DNA of 64,000 nt from positions 18,827,999 to 18,891,998 of the forward strand of contig NC_092565.1 in the NCBI RefSeq assembly GCF_037975245.1, in the 5' to 3' direction. The notes beneath the pieces were generated by a model. It searched no databases. It was given only the letters and a program-made list of their open reading frames with translations, and was not told the DNA's origin. The stretch is from Apostichopus japonicus. Its lineage: Eukaryota > Echinodermata > Holothuroidea > Aspidochirotida > Stichopodidae. The position numbers were made by a program, and so were the translations under genes. Positions 1 through 10,743 of the stretch are shown here, in pieces; the stretch's first letter is position 1; each line of letters begins with the position of its first letter.

Positions 1-1452
1 AAGTGTTAGACACCACCATCGATCCCAGAAAATACACACACAGCTTGCTACCGTCGGTAATTAGACACTAGTGTACATGTCAGTACATACAGCTGCGGTC
101 AATACCCACAGCACAATGTACAAACGATACAGCGATGGACATCTCAGGTCCAGCTAAAGATAAGCAGATATCACGTTTCATTACTGTCTGCATTATGTAG
201 CGACAAGAGAGAAACGTCACTTGCAAGCAACAGAAAGTTAACTTTTTAACGATGGCGGTACGCTATTTAGGCCAATTCTTAATGCCTTTAAATCACTGAA
301 GAGCAAATAATTCAACAATTTTTAAACCACTTTCTAATCCAAAAAGTATGTTACATGAGTATCAATCACGACCCATATCAACCAATATATCTGACAGAAC
401 AATTCACTAATAGGAATAATATAAGAAATATAACATGATAACATTACATCTTGAGAACAATGCCGGAAAAAAGTTGGAAATTGGGAACCCAACCTTGATT
501 TTATCCTCCTTTGTTTTTGGTATATGCAATTTTGCGTGACGGCAAACAAAAAACTAGCGAAGTCTAAGAACCGTGCAGGATAATCAGATAGAAATGAGAC
601 AACACTGTAACCGTAGATTCTACGGTAATAGATAATTGACATAGCACCATCTATTAAAAATAAGGTGTTTGTTTACGCGTCTGTAAACCTATCGTTGATA
701 ATTGTCAGTTTTTTGTCACGTGACCTGTTCCCAACCTCACGTTTCGTCTGTTGGATGTGATGCCAACAACAACAAAACTGGAATTCGACTGATGGCACAC
801 CCAATTGGACATGCGGGGAAGGGGACGAGGTTATTTGCTTAAGCGAAAATATTCATTTCCTTCTTACCTCGTAAGGTATACGTATATGACCGGATTGCAA
901 CAACCTTTGAAAGAAAAGGGATGAGATTTTAAGAAAGTATTAAGAAATAGCAAATTCAAACTTGTAAATTATTTTCCGGTTTTTCCCCGCGAGATGGTTT
1001 GTATTGCAACGATAGTGATCACTGACTGTATCTTAAAGTCAATATTTTAGGTATGTGGGGGGGGGGGGTGGGGAGGGGGAGGGGGAGATCTTATTCATCT
1101 AGATCTGAAGATAACCAATTTTGTTAATTGTTCAAGATATGTATCACAGTTGGTGATCATCACCATGGTGTTCTTCAAGGTTTTGGATCTTAGTGACTCC
1201 TCCAAATAATAATTAATACAAACGCAAGAGTTTTGCCTTTAAACGGCAATTTATTCTTTCTTCCTCTGTACTCGTTCTACTATACTTGGTTGACGCCCAA
1301 CTTTATAATGCAATAATTTCACTAACAATTTCTACACTACTTCGCACATATAACTTTTTGTATACCAAAAAAATGTACCCTGGCAGGTATCTAGGGTCAA
1401 GGGGTTATCACTCTGGTATAATTGGCTACAGCTAAGGGGTAATGGTTTATAT
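1..1452. other. Intergenic, no gene seen
   Basis: I see no exon with coding character on either strand. The stretch is AT-rich and has one G homopolymer with flanking G-rich sequence near 1057-1087. It probably belongs to the intron or flank of the SLC16-like gene whose last exon lies at 6934-7139, but none of that gene's other exons could be found here. Confidence 0.5.
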
Positions 1453-3163
1453 CAGGGTTGTCCAACCTTTTGCTGAGGAGGGCCACATGGAATAATTATG
1501 ATGAAGGAGGGGGCCGCATGAACCCCACGCTCGATATTTCGATTTTTTGCCCAAAGCCCAAGGCAACAAAATGTGAGCACTGCGCGCGGAGCGCACTGAT
1601 TTATTTTCCTTCCTGATAAAACATGAATAAAGTCCAGCCGCAAAGCTGCAGATTGTAACGTCCTGCTTACGATCACACAAGTTATTTCCGTGATGGTTAG
1701 AGTTTTTGTATATCAACTTGGTTCTATGAAGGGATTTGTTTATATTAGGAGACTCGAGGTAAGTTGTGTACTATTTGGTTTGCTCGTTGTGTGTGTGTGG
1801 GTGCGTTTGTTTGGCTATCTGACCGACGACTTGAACAAAAGAATTTCAGGTCCTCGGTTGTGATTTCTAAAGAATCACCACGTCCTCGGAAGAATTCTAT
1901 TGCAAGGGTATTGTTAAGGTTAGGGTATGTTGATTTGAACAATGGAAAATACAATGGGGTCCTCGGACTGAATGTAATACAAACATGTGTGTGTATGTAT
2001 GTGACTGTGACGCCCAGCTTCTAAACACGACATCTCAAGATAAGGATCATGGATAATTTTCACACTTGGTATATGGATTTCCATATTGAGTACAAGAGTC
2101 ATGTTGTTGTTTAGATAGATAGTTGTTGTTTGTGAAGGTAAAAAGTCATTTGAAGTTACTAGAGGTCAAACTCTAAACCGTTAAACATGATATCTCAAAG
2201 GTATCAATCATGGCTACTTCTCATACTTGGTGTGTGGATGCATCACTTTGAGTACAAGACCCCTAAAGTTGTTGGTGGAGGTGTGTATTGCCACGTACCA
2301 TATAGACTGACATGTGTTTATCATGCCATGGTATAATTGTACATCAAAATAGTGGTTCGGGACATTTATATTATAAGAACTATTTCTGGTAAACAAGCAG
2401 AAGTCTAGTGTAATGAATGTATTGAAACCTCAATTCATTGTGCATTCTGGTTTCTATATAAAATGATTTTGTATTTCCTTTTATTCCCATGATGTTTTGT
2501 TACATCACTATGTTAACATTACATGGTTCTAAGTGGTAAATACAGGAACACCCTCTCGCGAACCATCTTTTAACTGCCAACAAAAGTTAGTTTTGAACTA
2601 ATAAGTTATCAACAAAGTAAACGCACCTTTCATTGCATGAAGGAACAATATTGTTATCTACGTATTACTGACTAACAGTATAGTATAGTACAGTATAGTA
2701 TAGTACACCACAATTCCTTGCTTCCAGATCACGATTACAAAATACTTTACATGCAGAATTTTTGGTAACTTGTAGCAGAGCGGGTGATCTATAGTGGATA
2801 GGCGTATATGAAAATGTAAGCCTAGCTGGCCTATTCTCAATTTGAATGTTCGTATTTACAAGTGACATATACTCTCTCGCAATGTGAAACATTTGTTGTG
2901 TTTGTTTACTTTAATGCAAATCATTTAAAAAAAACTTGGCTCATGTAATTTACCCCCCTCCCCTCCGCTGAGAGTGTCAAACAAACTGACCTGTATGCAG
3001 TTTTTTGGACCCAGAAGCTTCGAATGATTGATTATATAGCTTCAAATTGTTATCAATAAACCTGCTCACTAAAATTTCGCACCGTACAGCATCTCTGGCG
3101 GGCCGGACGCAACCCTGCGGCGGGCCGGACTGTGGCCCGCGGGCCGTAGGTTGGACAACCCTG
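1453..3163. mobile_element. hAT-type non-autonomous DNA transposon, 1.7 kb
   Basis: The ends are inverted repeats that begin CAGGGTTGTCCAACCT: the left end is at 1453, and the complement ends at 3163. The flanks are near-identical 8-mers, gtttatat on the left (1445-1452) and gttcatat on the right (3164-3171), one base apart. Eight-base target duplications and CAGGG.. termini are typical of hAT elements. GC-rich sequence rich in GGGCCGC/GGCCCG lies just inside both ends. No transposase frame is visible, so the element is non-autonomous. A dispersed repeat (about 2020-2450) sits inside it. Confidence 0.75.
2020..2450. repeat. Dispersed repeat family, copy 1
   Basis: This segment aligns over about 400 bp with 8020-8405. 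Shared blocks include AGAGGTCAAACTCT, CATACTTGGTGTGTGGATGC, GTGTATTGCCACGT and AACAAGCAGAAGTCTAGTG. More distant relatives lie at 23200-23570, 25700-27060 (split by an insertion) and 41100-41310. They share phrases such as 'actaaatatga' and 'gagatatcgtgtttacaa'. No coding frame or clear termini are visible. It may be an old non-autonomous element of unknown class. Confidence 0.7.
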
Positions 3164-3400
3164 GTTCATATCAAGTTGACAGGGAGTGGAGTTATATGGG
3201 GGAGCTCTATCTAATTTCTAAATATAATCTCTATGCCATTTTTTGCTTTCGCCCTCTATTTTAGTTGTACTTCTCAAGCACGGAAGCCACTAAATACTAA
3301 CCCCTACAGCGGGTCGGACCATTTCGAGTGCTCTCGGAACTCGGTTTCGGGTGCAACTGTGCTCGGCGCTCTCGGTTCCCGAATTACGTTATTTTGCCCA
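3164..3400. other. Spacer between hAT element and tandem array
   Basis: No gene is seen. The 60-codon frame here lacks any recognisable domain and stops inside the first tandem unit. Confidence 0.4.
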
Positions 3401-4120
3401 GGTCTCGGAAGTTAGTTGACTCTATATATGTAATAACTTGTGAGACCTGCTACTCGAGATAGAGATAGATATAATAGCGGTTTGAAACGGTTCTTGTAGT
3501 TTTTAAATGATATTTGTAAATAACCAGGTCTTGGAGGTTAGTTGACTCTATGTAATAACTTGTGAGACCTGCTAAGAGATAAAGATAGATATAATAGCGG
3601 TTTGAAACGGTACTTGCAGTTTTTAAAATGATATATGTACACAACCAGGTCTTGGAGGTTAGTTGACTCTATGTAATAACTTGTGAGGCCTGCTACGAGA
3701 TAAAGATAGATATAATAGCGGTAGTTGAAACGGTACTTGCAGTTTTTAAATGATATTTGTAAATAATCAGGTCTTGGAGGTTAGTTGACTCTATGTTATA
3801 ACTTGTGAGACCTGTTATTTGAAATGACGATAGATCTAAACGTTTGAAGTGAATTTTGCAGTTTTTAAATTTGATATTTGTACACAACCAGGTCTAGGAG
3901 GTTAGTTGACTCTATGTAATAACTTGTGAGACCTGTTATTTAAAATGAAGATAGATCTAAACGTGTGAAGTGAATTTTGCAGCTTTTAAATTTGATCTTT
4001 GTACACAACCAGGTCTTGGAGGTTAGTTAACTCTGTGTAATAACTTGTGAGACCTGCTACTTGAGATATAAAGATAAATACAACAGTACTTTATTGCAGC
4101 TTTCTAATATACATTTGTTA
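3401..4120. repeat. Tandem repeat, ~121-bp unit, six copies
   Basis: Units start at 3401, 3527, 3648, 3770, 3891 and 4012, each with GGTCT-GGAGGTTAGTTGACT and then TAATAACTTGTGAGACCTG. The steps are 126, 121, 122, 121 and 121 bp. The unit begins with GGTCT and carries its reverse complement AGACC about 45 bp later, so each unit contains a short inverted pair. The reverse-strand frames across it (about 64 codons) only mirror the repeat and are not genes. Confidence 0.9.
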
Positions 4121-4449
4121 ACTTAAAATGTCAAGAATAAACCGTGAAACGCTTGGATATTTGGGTATTTGTCTCCTATTTTCCCCTCTTTTACTTAATC
4201 GCGAGCGGGACTTTGCCCGGCAATTCGTACGTGTTACACGAGCTCGTACCCGCACTATACACGTGAAATGTACACCATGTGCATCTACGTAGTTATGCAA
4301 GACTGTGACGTCAGGTGAGATCATTCTCGCTCGGGATCCTTACCGATGAACCGAACCGCTACGCGGGTTAGTATTTAGTGGCTTCCGTTCTCTACTTAGT
4401 CGATATACGCGCGCGTATGGCAAGCCGTTTTAACATTTACCTCGCAATT

Positions 4450-4935
4450 CGACTTAAGTCGAATACATTTCACTTAAGTGGAATTCAATTTCACTTAAGC
4501 AGAATACTATTTAACTTAAGTGGAATTCTATTTCACTTAAGTGGAATACCATTCCACTTAAGCTTAATTGTATTTTACTTAAGCTGAATTCATCAACTTG
4601 TCACTGCATTTTACTTAAGCTAAATTCTATTTCACTTAAGTGGAATTGCATTCCACTTAAGTGGAATTGTATTCCACTTAAGTGGAAATGCATTTCACTT
4701 AAGTGGAATTGTATTCTACTTAAGTGGAATACAATTCCACTTAAGTGGAATTGTATTCTACTTAAGTGGAATACAATTCCACTTAAGTGGAATGTCCTGT
4801 CTATTTCACTTAAGTGAAATACAATTCCACTTAAGTGGAAATGCATTCCACTTAAGTGAAATGTGATTGGATAGTCTATTTCACTTAAGTGGAATGTGAT
4901 TGGCTAGTCTATTCCACTTAAGTGGAATGTGATTG
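4450..4935. repeat. Left palindrome array of the foldback element
   Basis: The array consists of self-complementary units around CACTTAAGTG, many extended to TTCCACTTAAGTGGAA. Its inner edge carries three copies of AATGTGATTGG.TAG (about 4858-4940), which contain CCAAT-box cores on the minus strand. Confidence 0.9.
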
Positions 4936-5566
4936 GCTAGTACATTTACCGCTAAACTTTGCCCATGCCTTTGCGCGCCATTATAAACAACTTGCCGCGA
5001 TACGTGTACGTACATACGTGGTGTCGATATGTGCACAATGAATATCGGCTGTCCATCGGGATCCAGCTAGCACTTAACATCCGTGCAAGGTGTGTACGTA
5101 CGTACCTGACCTGGTACCTGACGAATACCATTACCAAAATAAAGCCATAGCAAATACATTATAAGTGGTTGGAGCTACAGCCGAAAACGCATTGACAAGG
5201 GCAAGAAAAAGTTTTACTTTTTGTGGATCTGGGGTTTTGGATGGAATCTTTTATTTCGTCAAAGTTTCACTATCTAAAAAGTTACGAATTCTGCCTATGT
5301 TACTTAAACAAGATGTAAGTCGCCTCTGTTGTGCATCATACTGATTGTTCCCCTGTGCAAGTGAGGAAACAACACTTCGAATTGTGTCTCTAACAACAAC
5401 AATTATTTGATCGCATTCCAGCAATGTTAGATGTGAATGATTAGCCGTAGCCATGATGTACACGTGCAACGAGGATCGTCTAAATCATCATATGTGATGA
5501 GCAATTGAATGCGTTACGACGAACATTACCCTAAATTGTATTTATATGTAAGCCACATATCAACAT
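4936..5566. other. Unique core of the foldback element
   Basis: This non-palindromic core holds a TATAAA at about 4982 beside the three inverted CCAAT motifs of the left arm. An AATAAA lies at about 5139. A 72-codon minus-strand frame runs from 5469 to 5251 (MHVYIMATANHSHL..., Gln- and Leu-containing, ending LDSETLTK). I do not recognise the peptide. It has a more protein-like composition than the surrounding frames, so it may be a captured coding fragment, but it could also be chance. Confidence 0.35.
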
Positions 5567-6060
5567 TTCCACTTAAGTGGAATTGTATTTTACTTAAGCA
5601 GAATAGAATTCCACTTAAGTGAAATTGACGCCCAAAAGATGTTATTCCACTTAAGTGAAATTGTATTCCACTTAAGTGGAATACAATTCCACTTAAGTGG
5701 AAATGCATTCCACTTAAGTGGAATTGTATTTTACTTAAGTGGAAATGCATTCCACTTAAGTGGAATTGTATTCCACTTAAGTGAAATAGATGGGCTATTT
5801 AGCTTAAGTGGAATACAATTCCACTTAAGTGGAAATGTATTCCACTTAAGTGAAATACAATTCCACTTAAGTGGAATTCAATTCCACTTAAGTGGAATTC
5901 AATTCCACTTAAGTGAAATAGAAATGTCCATTTCTACTTAAGTGAAATTGAATTCCACTTAAGTGAAATTGAATTCCACTTAAGTGGAATACATTTCACT
6001 TAAGTGGAATTCCATTTCACTTAAGTAGAATGTATTCCACTTAAGTGAAATGTATTCGAC
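5567..6060. repeat. Right palindrome array of the foldback element
   Basis: This is the inverted partner of the left array, with the same CACTTAAGTG core units. It ends in GTATTCGACTTAAGTC, which mirrors the start of the left arm. Confidence 0.9.
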
Positions 6061-6106
6061 TTAAGTCTAATTGCGAGGTAAATGTTAAAACGGCTTGCCA
6101 TACGAG

Positions 6107-6933
6107 CGATCACTTACCGGTAATTTTGTTGCAAATACGCACAGTCTTCTCTTTCCAGTCGTTTTCATGTAGAAATGTTTTGATACTCGACCATCACAAG
6201 TTGAAACAACGATATCTTCATACGTTGATCTACGTTTCCGCATAAAACTTACGTAAATCATGTTGTAACGCTTATAATAACATTATTGAGTCATCCTGAC
6301 TGTCATAACCCTTGTTCAGAAAGCTCATCTACCGGTTGGGTTTTACAGTGTAGCTTGAGCCCTCTCCCGCCACCTCTGTACGTTTCTAAAATTTCAGTGG
6401 GATGAAACATACATTAAAGCTGTGGAGGGGGCATATAATGTAATTAATCGCTACCGCCTGATTATACGTTTGTAAAACTATGTAAATATATCCAAGAACG
6501 CATAGTATCACCCGAACTGTAACATTCTAATCGGAGGATCTAAGATGTATAATTATACTGCGCACTTTCAACTGTATGGAAGCAGTGTGGGAACATATCA
6601 AGTACTTGGATGTAATGCGATACACTGTTTCACTTATTCTTGAGATTTGCGATTTCGAAAATATAGCGATAGAGATATCTGTTTATATTTGACGAGTATT
6701 TACCCCCCCCCCCCCCTTTTTCCTTTAAGAAAGAGAATAAGATCTTTTCCTATTCATTATATAACAAAACCTGATGCCCCTTACCTCAAAGCAATAATAT
6801 ATATATGCCATAAAAAGTGCTATTTTTTACTTCTTCTGGGTTCATTATTCAATTTTCGTGTTGAGTTTATCATTCAATATAATTTCTGTTAGTCTTATTT
6901 TAATTTTCCCCATTTTTGTGTTTCAACTTCCAG
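6107..6933. other. Likely last intron of the upstream SLC16-like gene
   Basis: I see no coding segment. The stretch contains a C homopolymer near 6703-6716 and ends in a pyrimidine-rich tract with the acceptor CTTCCAG at 6927-6933, which feeds the exon at 6934. Confidence 0.5.
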
Positions 6934-7139
6934 GCGCAATATTTGATATAACTGGCTCATATACCATGGCTTTCGTTATCAACGCTGGTCTATATCTCTT
7001 TGGAGCGGCGCTTCTTATTTTTTTACAATGTTGGAAACATTTGCGGCGCAAAAGACGAAGGCGGTCCCGTCAGAGTGTCCATAAGAATCCGTCCTCAGAC
7101 CTTCAAGGTGTTGACAGCCACATCGAAGTGAATGACTGA
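6934..7139 (+). CDS. SLC16/MCT-like transporter, terminal exon (partial gene)
   Basis: This is the last coding exon of a monocarboxylate-transporter-like (major facilitator) membrane protein. It opens after the acceptor TTCCAG at 6933, in phase 1. It encodes (G)AIFDITGSYTMAF, the start of a final hydrophobic segment, then a transmembrane helix (AFVINAGLYLFGAALLIFL), then a strongly basic tail (RRKRRRRSRQ) ending GVDSHIEVND. The same layout is seen in the paralogue's last exon at 39584-39819, which reads [13 protein letters not shown], has an Arg-rich tail and ends [10 protein letters not shown]. The two genes are therefore tandem duplicates. Earlier exons were not found at 1-6930 and probably lie upstream of the window. 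The usual 'GxxxDxxGSY' segment before the last helix supports the family call. Substrate is unknown. Confidence 0.75.
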
Positions 7140-9177
7140 CTTTAACATACTTTAGTCAGCTAGGGACACCGGAAAAATATTGAGATTGGTGGGGCTGTTA
7201 AACAATCCGATGAGCAATCTGTGTCCTCCGGAAAAGATCTAAGGTTGGGGGAGGTGGGGGGGGGGGGGTTGGAGGAGGTTGGGGGGCTAGTATAATGAAG
7301 GGTGCCTTGCATCCGAAATGGTGCTGTTTTGCTACTTTTGTATAGTAGATTTGTTTCTCAAAACTTGACGGAAACTCTGAAGAAAAATTTATGATCGACC
7401 AAATTATTGGTGGGGTACATGCCCCATCTAGAGGTCTCTCCAATATTTTATAAAGGAGAATTGTGGCCCTTGGGCCGTTCAAGCCTACTCTGCATGTATG
7501 GGGCTTGGAGCATCCTTCCCTAGGTCTTACAGCAAGGTTGTTGCTAATATCCACTTTTGACTTCTTGTATATGCGGTTAAAAGGCGGTTGATCCGCCCCA
7601 TCCAGGTCCCTGAATCGGTACCTGCGACCTGCTCCACCCAATCTCGCGCCCTTGTCAGTGTTGAACTCTCGACGTATGATAAGTCACATTTTGGTTCCTG
7701 AATATACCAGCGCCCAATATGACACAAATTACATGGAGGAAAAACATATCACATAGCCTAATTTTATAGTAGGCAAGCCCGTTTAACTTCCCAATGTGCA
7801 ATTACATATAGCACCATGTATCTGCTTAAGTGCCTATAACCTTTGTTCATAGAAAGTATTGATGTTGTAGATCTGTACTATGGAGATTTGAACAGCAGTC
7901 ATAGTGGCGAGTGAATTTTGCGTTTTAGCGAGTAGATTTTTAGTCACGGTCGCCAAATAGCGAGTACTTTTAAAAAATATTTCAGTCTCGAGGACTGAAA
8001 ACCTTTAAAACATAATTTCTCATAGTAGAAATCATGGATTCTTTTCATACACTGCATATGTATTTGCCATATTGAGTACAATAATCCTGTTGCTTGTGAG
8101 GTCAATCTCATTTGAGGTCACCAGAGGTCAAACTCTGAAAACCCTTTTACCTGATATCTAACGATGGTAATTGTGGATACTTCTCATACTTGGTGTGTGG
8201 ATGCATCACATAGATTACAAGACCGTCCTATTGCTTTTGGTGGAGTTGTGTATTGCCACGTGCAGTAGACTTGCGTTTACCATGCCATAGTGGTATTGTA
8301 CATCAAAATAGTAGTTCGGGCCATTTATATTCTGGCTAACAAGCAGAAGTCTAGTGCTATGACGTCATCGAAACCTAAATGCATTTTGCATTCTGGTTTA
8401 CTTGATTGTACTACCGTAAAATGATGCAAAGATGTGTTCGAATATTTTTTTTCTAACATATAAACTGTACGCTTGGCTGAAGCGGTCACATATTTTTGAA
8501 GCTTTAAAAATTATTCTAGTCGCATCCATCTAGTTATAGGGAAATTACAATTTTAAAATTAAATTCCTAATCAGTCGTGCATGCAGTCTGACGCTTAACG
8601 TGATGAGCCAATGAACTTTAAATATGTAAAAAAGGAAATTATGACTATCGTATATGGCAGGATAATCGTATTGAGGTGAGTAAGGAGTCATTAAAACTAC
8701 TTATCAACTGGTCAAACCCGTTAATTTAATATTAGCAAGAAGGCTAATACTTTACTACAACAACGCTAGGTGAGAGTTTACTCTAGCAGTGTTATAAACA
8801 CAACTAAAGAGCGTCGTATTGTCTAAAAGAGGCTATGCTAAATTTCAAATGGTGTTTTAAGTGATTCTATAATCTTATCGAAATCGGTAAGTAATACAAA
8901 CAAACACATACAGCCAATCCCAGTAAGCTGATACAACAAGCATATGCCAATACATGTGTTTGTATGTATGTGTGTGTATGTGTATGTAAAGCTTCATTAA
9001 CATCTTCACTAATATCTTCATACATGGACAGTCACGATGCGTTCTTCCTCTATGAACAAAACAAGAACCCTATGAAAGTCAATCGACTATATCCATCAGA
9101 TACTTGGTTTTGAAAATAAATAGCCACGGAGTATATACTTTGCCAGAGCATTCGTACTTCCTCATTCGTACTTCCTC
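7140..9177. other. Intergenic with repeats
   Basis: No gene is seen. G-rich tracts lie near 7245-7290. The segment near 7445-7500 (TTTATAAAGGAGA..TGTGGCCCT) resembles 36730-36790, so both belong to one dispersed repeat. The long minus-strand frame at 7641-7198 runs through the G/C homopolymer (a poly-Pro run) and is judged spurious. A copy of the 400-bp dispersed repeat lies at 8020-8405. A TG-rich microsatellite lies near 8955-8988. Confidence 0.5.
8020..8405. repeat. Dispersed repeat family, copy 2
   Basis: It aligns with 2020-2450. Matching blocks include AGAGGTCAAACTCT, CATACTTGGTGTGTGGATGC, TGTATTGCCACGT, TACATCAAAATAGT, AACAAGCAGAAGTCTAGTG and GCATTCTGGTTT. The copies differ by many substitutions and small indels, so neither is recent. 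Confidence 0.75.
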
Positions 9178-9450
9178 GGCGGAGTGTATAGCCTAGTGGT
9201 TAACGCCGGCGTCTCCCAGTCATGAGATCCCCGGTTCGATTCCCCGCCAACAGCAATGTGTGTCGTCTGGCAAGGGTGTTGTTCAATAACAACTTCCCGA
9301 CATGGACGTTAAATGAATGTGTGCCGAGAGATTGGCTTCGGTCAGCTTGCGAGTCTACAAGCCTCCATGGCTTCTTTCGCGAGTTCCTGCTTGCGGGAAG
9401 ATCACATATACATACATATACTATACTGGCGGATTGCGAGACGAAATAAA
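9178..9450 (+). mobile_element. tRNA-derived SINE
   Basis: The 5' head looks like a tRNA: GGCGGAG opens it, an A-box-like TAGCCTAGTGGTTAACG follows, and the B box is GGTTCGATTCC at about 9234-9244. The 3' acceptor side CCCCGCC can pair with GGCGGAG with one mismatch. The T-arm does not fold correctly, so this is not a working tRNA. A unique-looking body follows and ends near an AATAAAG at about 9446. A related head sharing TAGCCTAGTGGTTA lies in reverse at about 15800-15870. Confidence 0.7.
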
Positions 9451-10743
9451 GCCATATTTTACAGTATACTATAGTGTAAGATTCTATAAGTTTCACCGTA
9501 TGAGTTGGATGAATGAATACTAAACCCTTGTGCGGGATGGTTTACCTTCCGTCACAACAATCACAAATCCAGCATCCGTAATAATGGTATAGAGGGTTAC
9601 CAGATCACGGCTTAGATGACCTAAGTTAAGTTTGCTATCATAATGGGGGGGATTATCGTCGACTGAGGCACGAAGAAAGCAAGAAGACTAATATTCCGTT
9701 GTGGGAACTCTAAATACGGCCTCAATAGAGATTTATCATTCATGTCTGATATTGTGATCGTTGAACTGTTCATGTTTAAGACATGTATTAGACTAAACGT
9801 ATGGAATCACTACAAATCTGGCAGGTTGTATTCGATTCGGTAGTCTTACTATATTCATAAAAAAAATAATGTTTTATCGATTGATGAGCTTTGGAGATTT
9901 ATTAAGCAAGTAATTTATTTACATCAAACCTCGCTCTGAAATTGTTAGATTATTTCAAAAGGGTATTTCTCTCTGGAAATTAGAATAAAAATGCAATGGC
10001 ATAAAGGACTATAAAAAGAAGTTTATATCTTAAAGAAGATAATGTTTCTTTGTTGATAACGTTTTTTAAAAGAAAATGTATAACATTTTATTTAAGTAAG
10101 GAACTTCATGCGTTCTAAAAGTATGAAAATATAAACATATGACTTTGTTGAACTGTGACCGATTCGTAGGTTTTTGTAAAAAACCGAACTTTTGTTGTTC
10201 TTGTTGTCGATTGTGCACAATTGGCGATCACACATAATTTGGAAACATGATATTCCTAAAAAAACATGGTATTTCAGTTTTGCTTTTCGCTTAGTTTTTC
10301 TGGTTTTATCTATATTTTCCACTAATATGAATGCCCACACACACATATACAAAAACACACCCGATTCAAATTCAAATCAATTAAAAATTTGATTCCACAT
10401 ATCATATAAAGGTATGGAATATTCATAAGAACAATGATTGTTTGTCAAAAGTTTTATCAACATCCGTTTCAGCTCTTCTTCAGCAACGGAAAATGAGCGA
10501 TTATGTAGACATTTTTTATAGTGCTCTTTGTCATTTTAGTGGACTCGATTTCGTCATCGTTTGTATAGCCTCAGTTAATACCTGTTGTAGAAAGTGTCAA
10601 ACATAATTAGGAAGGCCCACACAAGCCCCTTTTACGATATGAATATTAAACAACCTCCGCTGATTTCCAAAACTCCTAATCAAGGCGAAACATATATCGT
10701 AAGTTATTAATTTCTAAGGTTTCGCACATATCTTGACCCCGGG
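9451..10743. other. Intergenic, no gene seen
   Basis: The stretch is AT-rich. The frames here are short and overlap on both strands without domain character. No feature stands out. Confidence 0.4.

Larger units (their letters stand above)
4411..6106. mobile_element. Foldback-type element built from CACTTAAGTG palindromes
   Basis: The outer ends are inverted copies of about 65 bp. The left end runs through GTATGGCAAGCCG, TTTAACATTTACCTCGCAAT and GACTTAAGTCGAATACATT, and the same string is read in reverse complement from 6106. Inside them, each arm (about 4450-4935 and 5567-6060) is an array of dozens of short palindromes around CACTTAAGTG, usually ATTCCACTTAAGTGGAAT, at variable spacing. A core of about 630 bp (4936-5566) lacks the palindrome. 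Long inverted arms made of internal short repeats are the hallmark of foldback elements such as Drosophila FB and sea urchin TU. No transposase and no convincing target duplication were found; the flanks cgcgcgcg and cgagcgat match at 6 of 8 bases. The frames reading repeated FHLSGI are products of the palindromes. Confidence 0.8.

Noticed and set aside
4378-5941. Frames encoding repeated FHLSGI-type peptides on both strands
   Set aside because: These are translations of the CACTTAAGTG palindrome array, identical on both strands because the units are self-complementary.
4400-6116. Target-site duplication for the foldback element
   Set aside because: The best flank pair matches at only 6 of 8 bases in a low-complexity CG stretch, so it is not claimed.
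6858-6933. N-terminal extension of the 6858-7139 frame
   Set aside because: The sequence before 6934 is a pyrimidine-rich intron end with a clear acceptor; the paralogue has the same boundary at 39584.
7198-7641. 147-codon minus-strand frame with a poly-Pro run
   Set aside because: The proline run comes from a G homopolymer on the plus strand; the rest has no domain, and the region shares repeat sequence with 36.7 kb.
9178-9250. Functional tRNA gene
   Set aside because: A and B boxes are present but the T arm cannot pair properly, and a SINE body follows.
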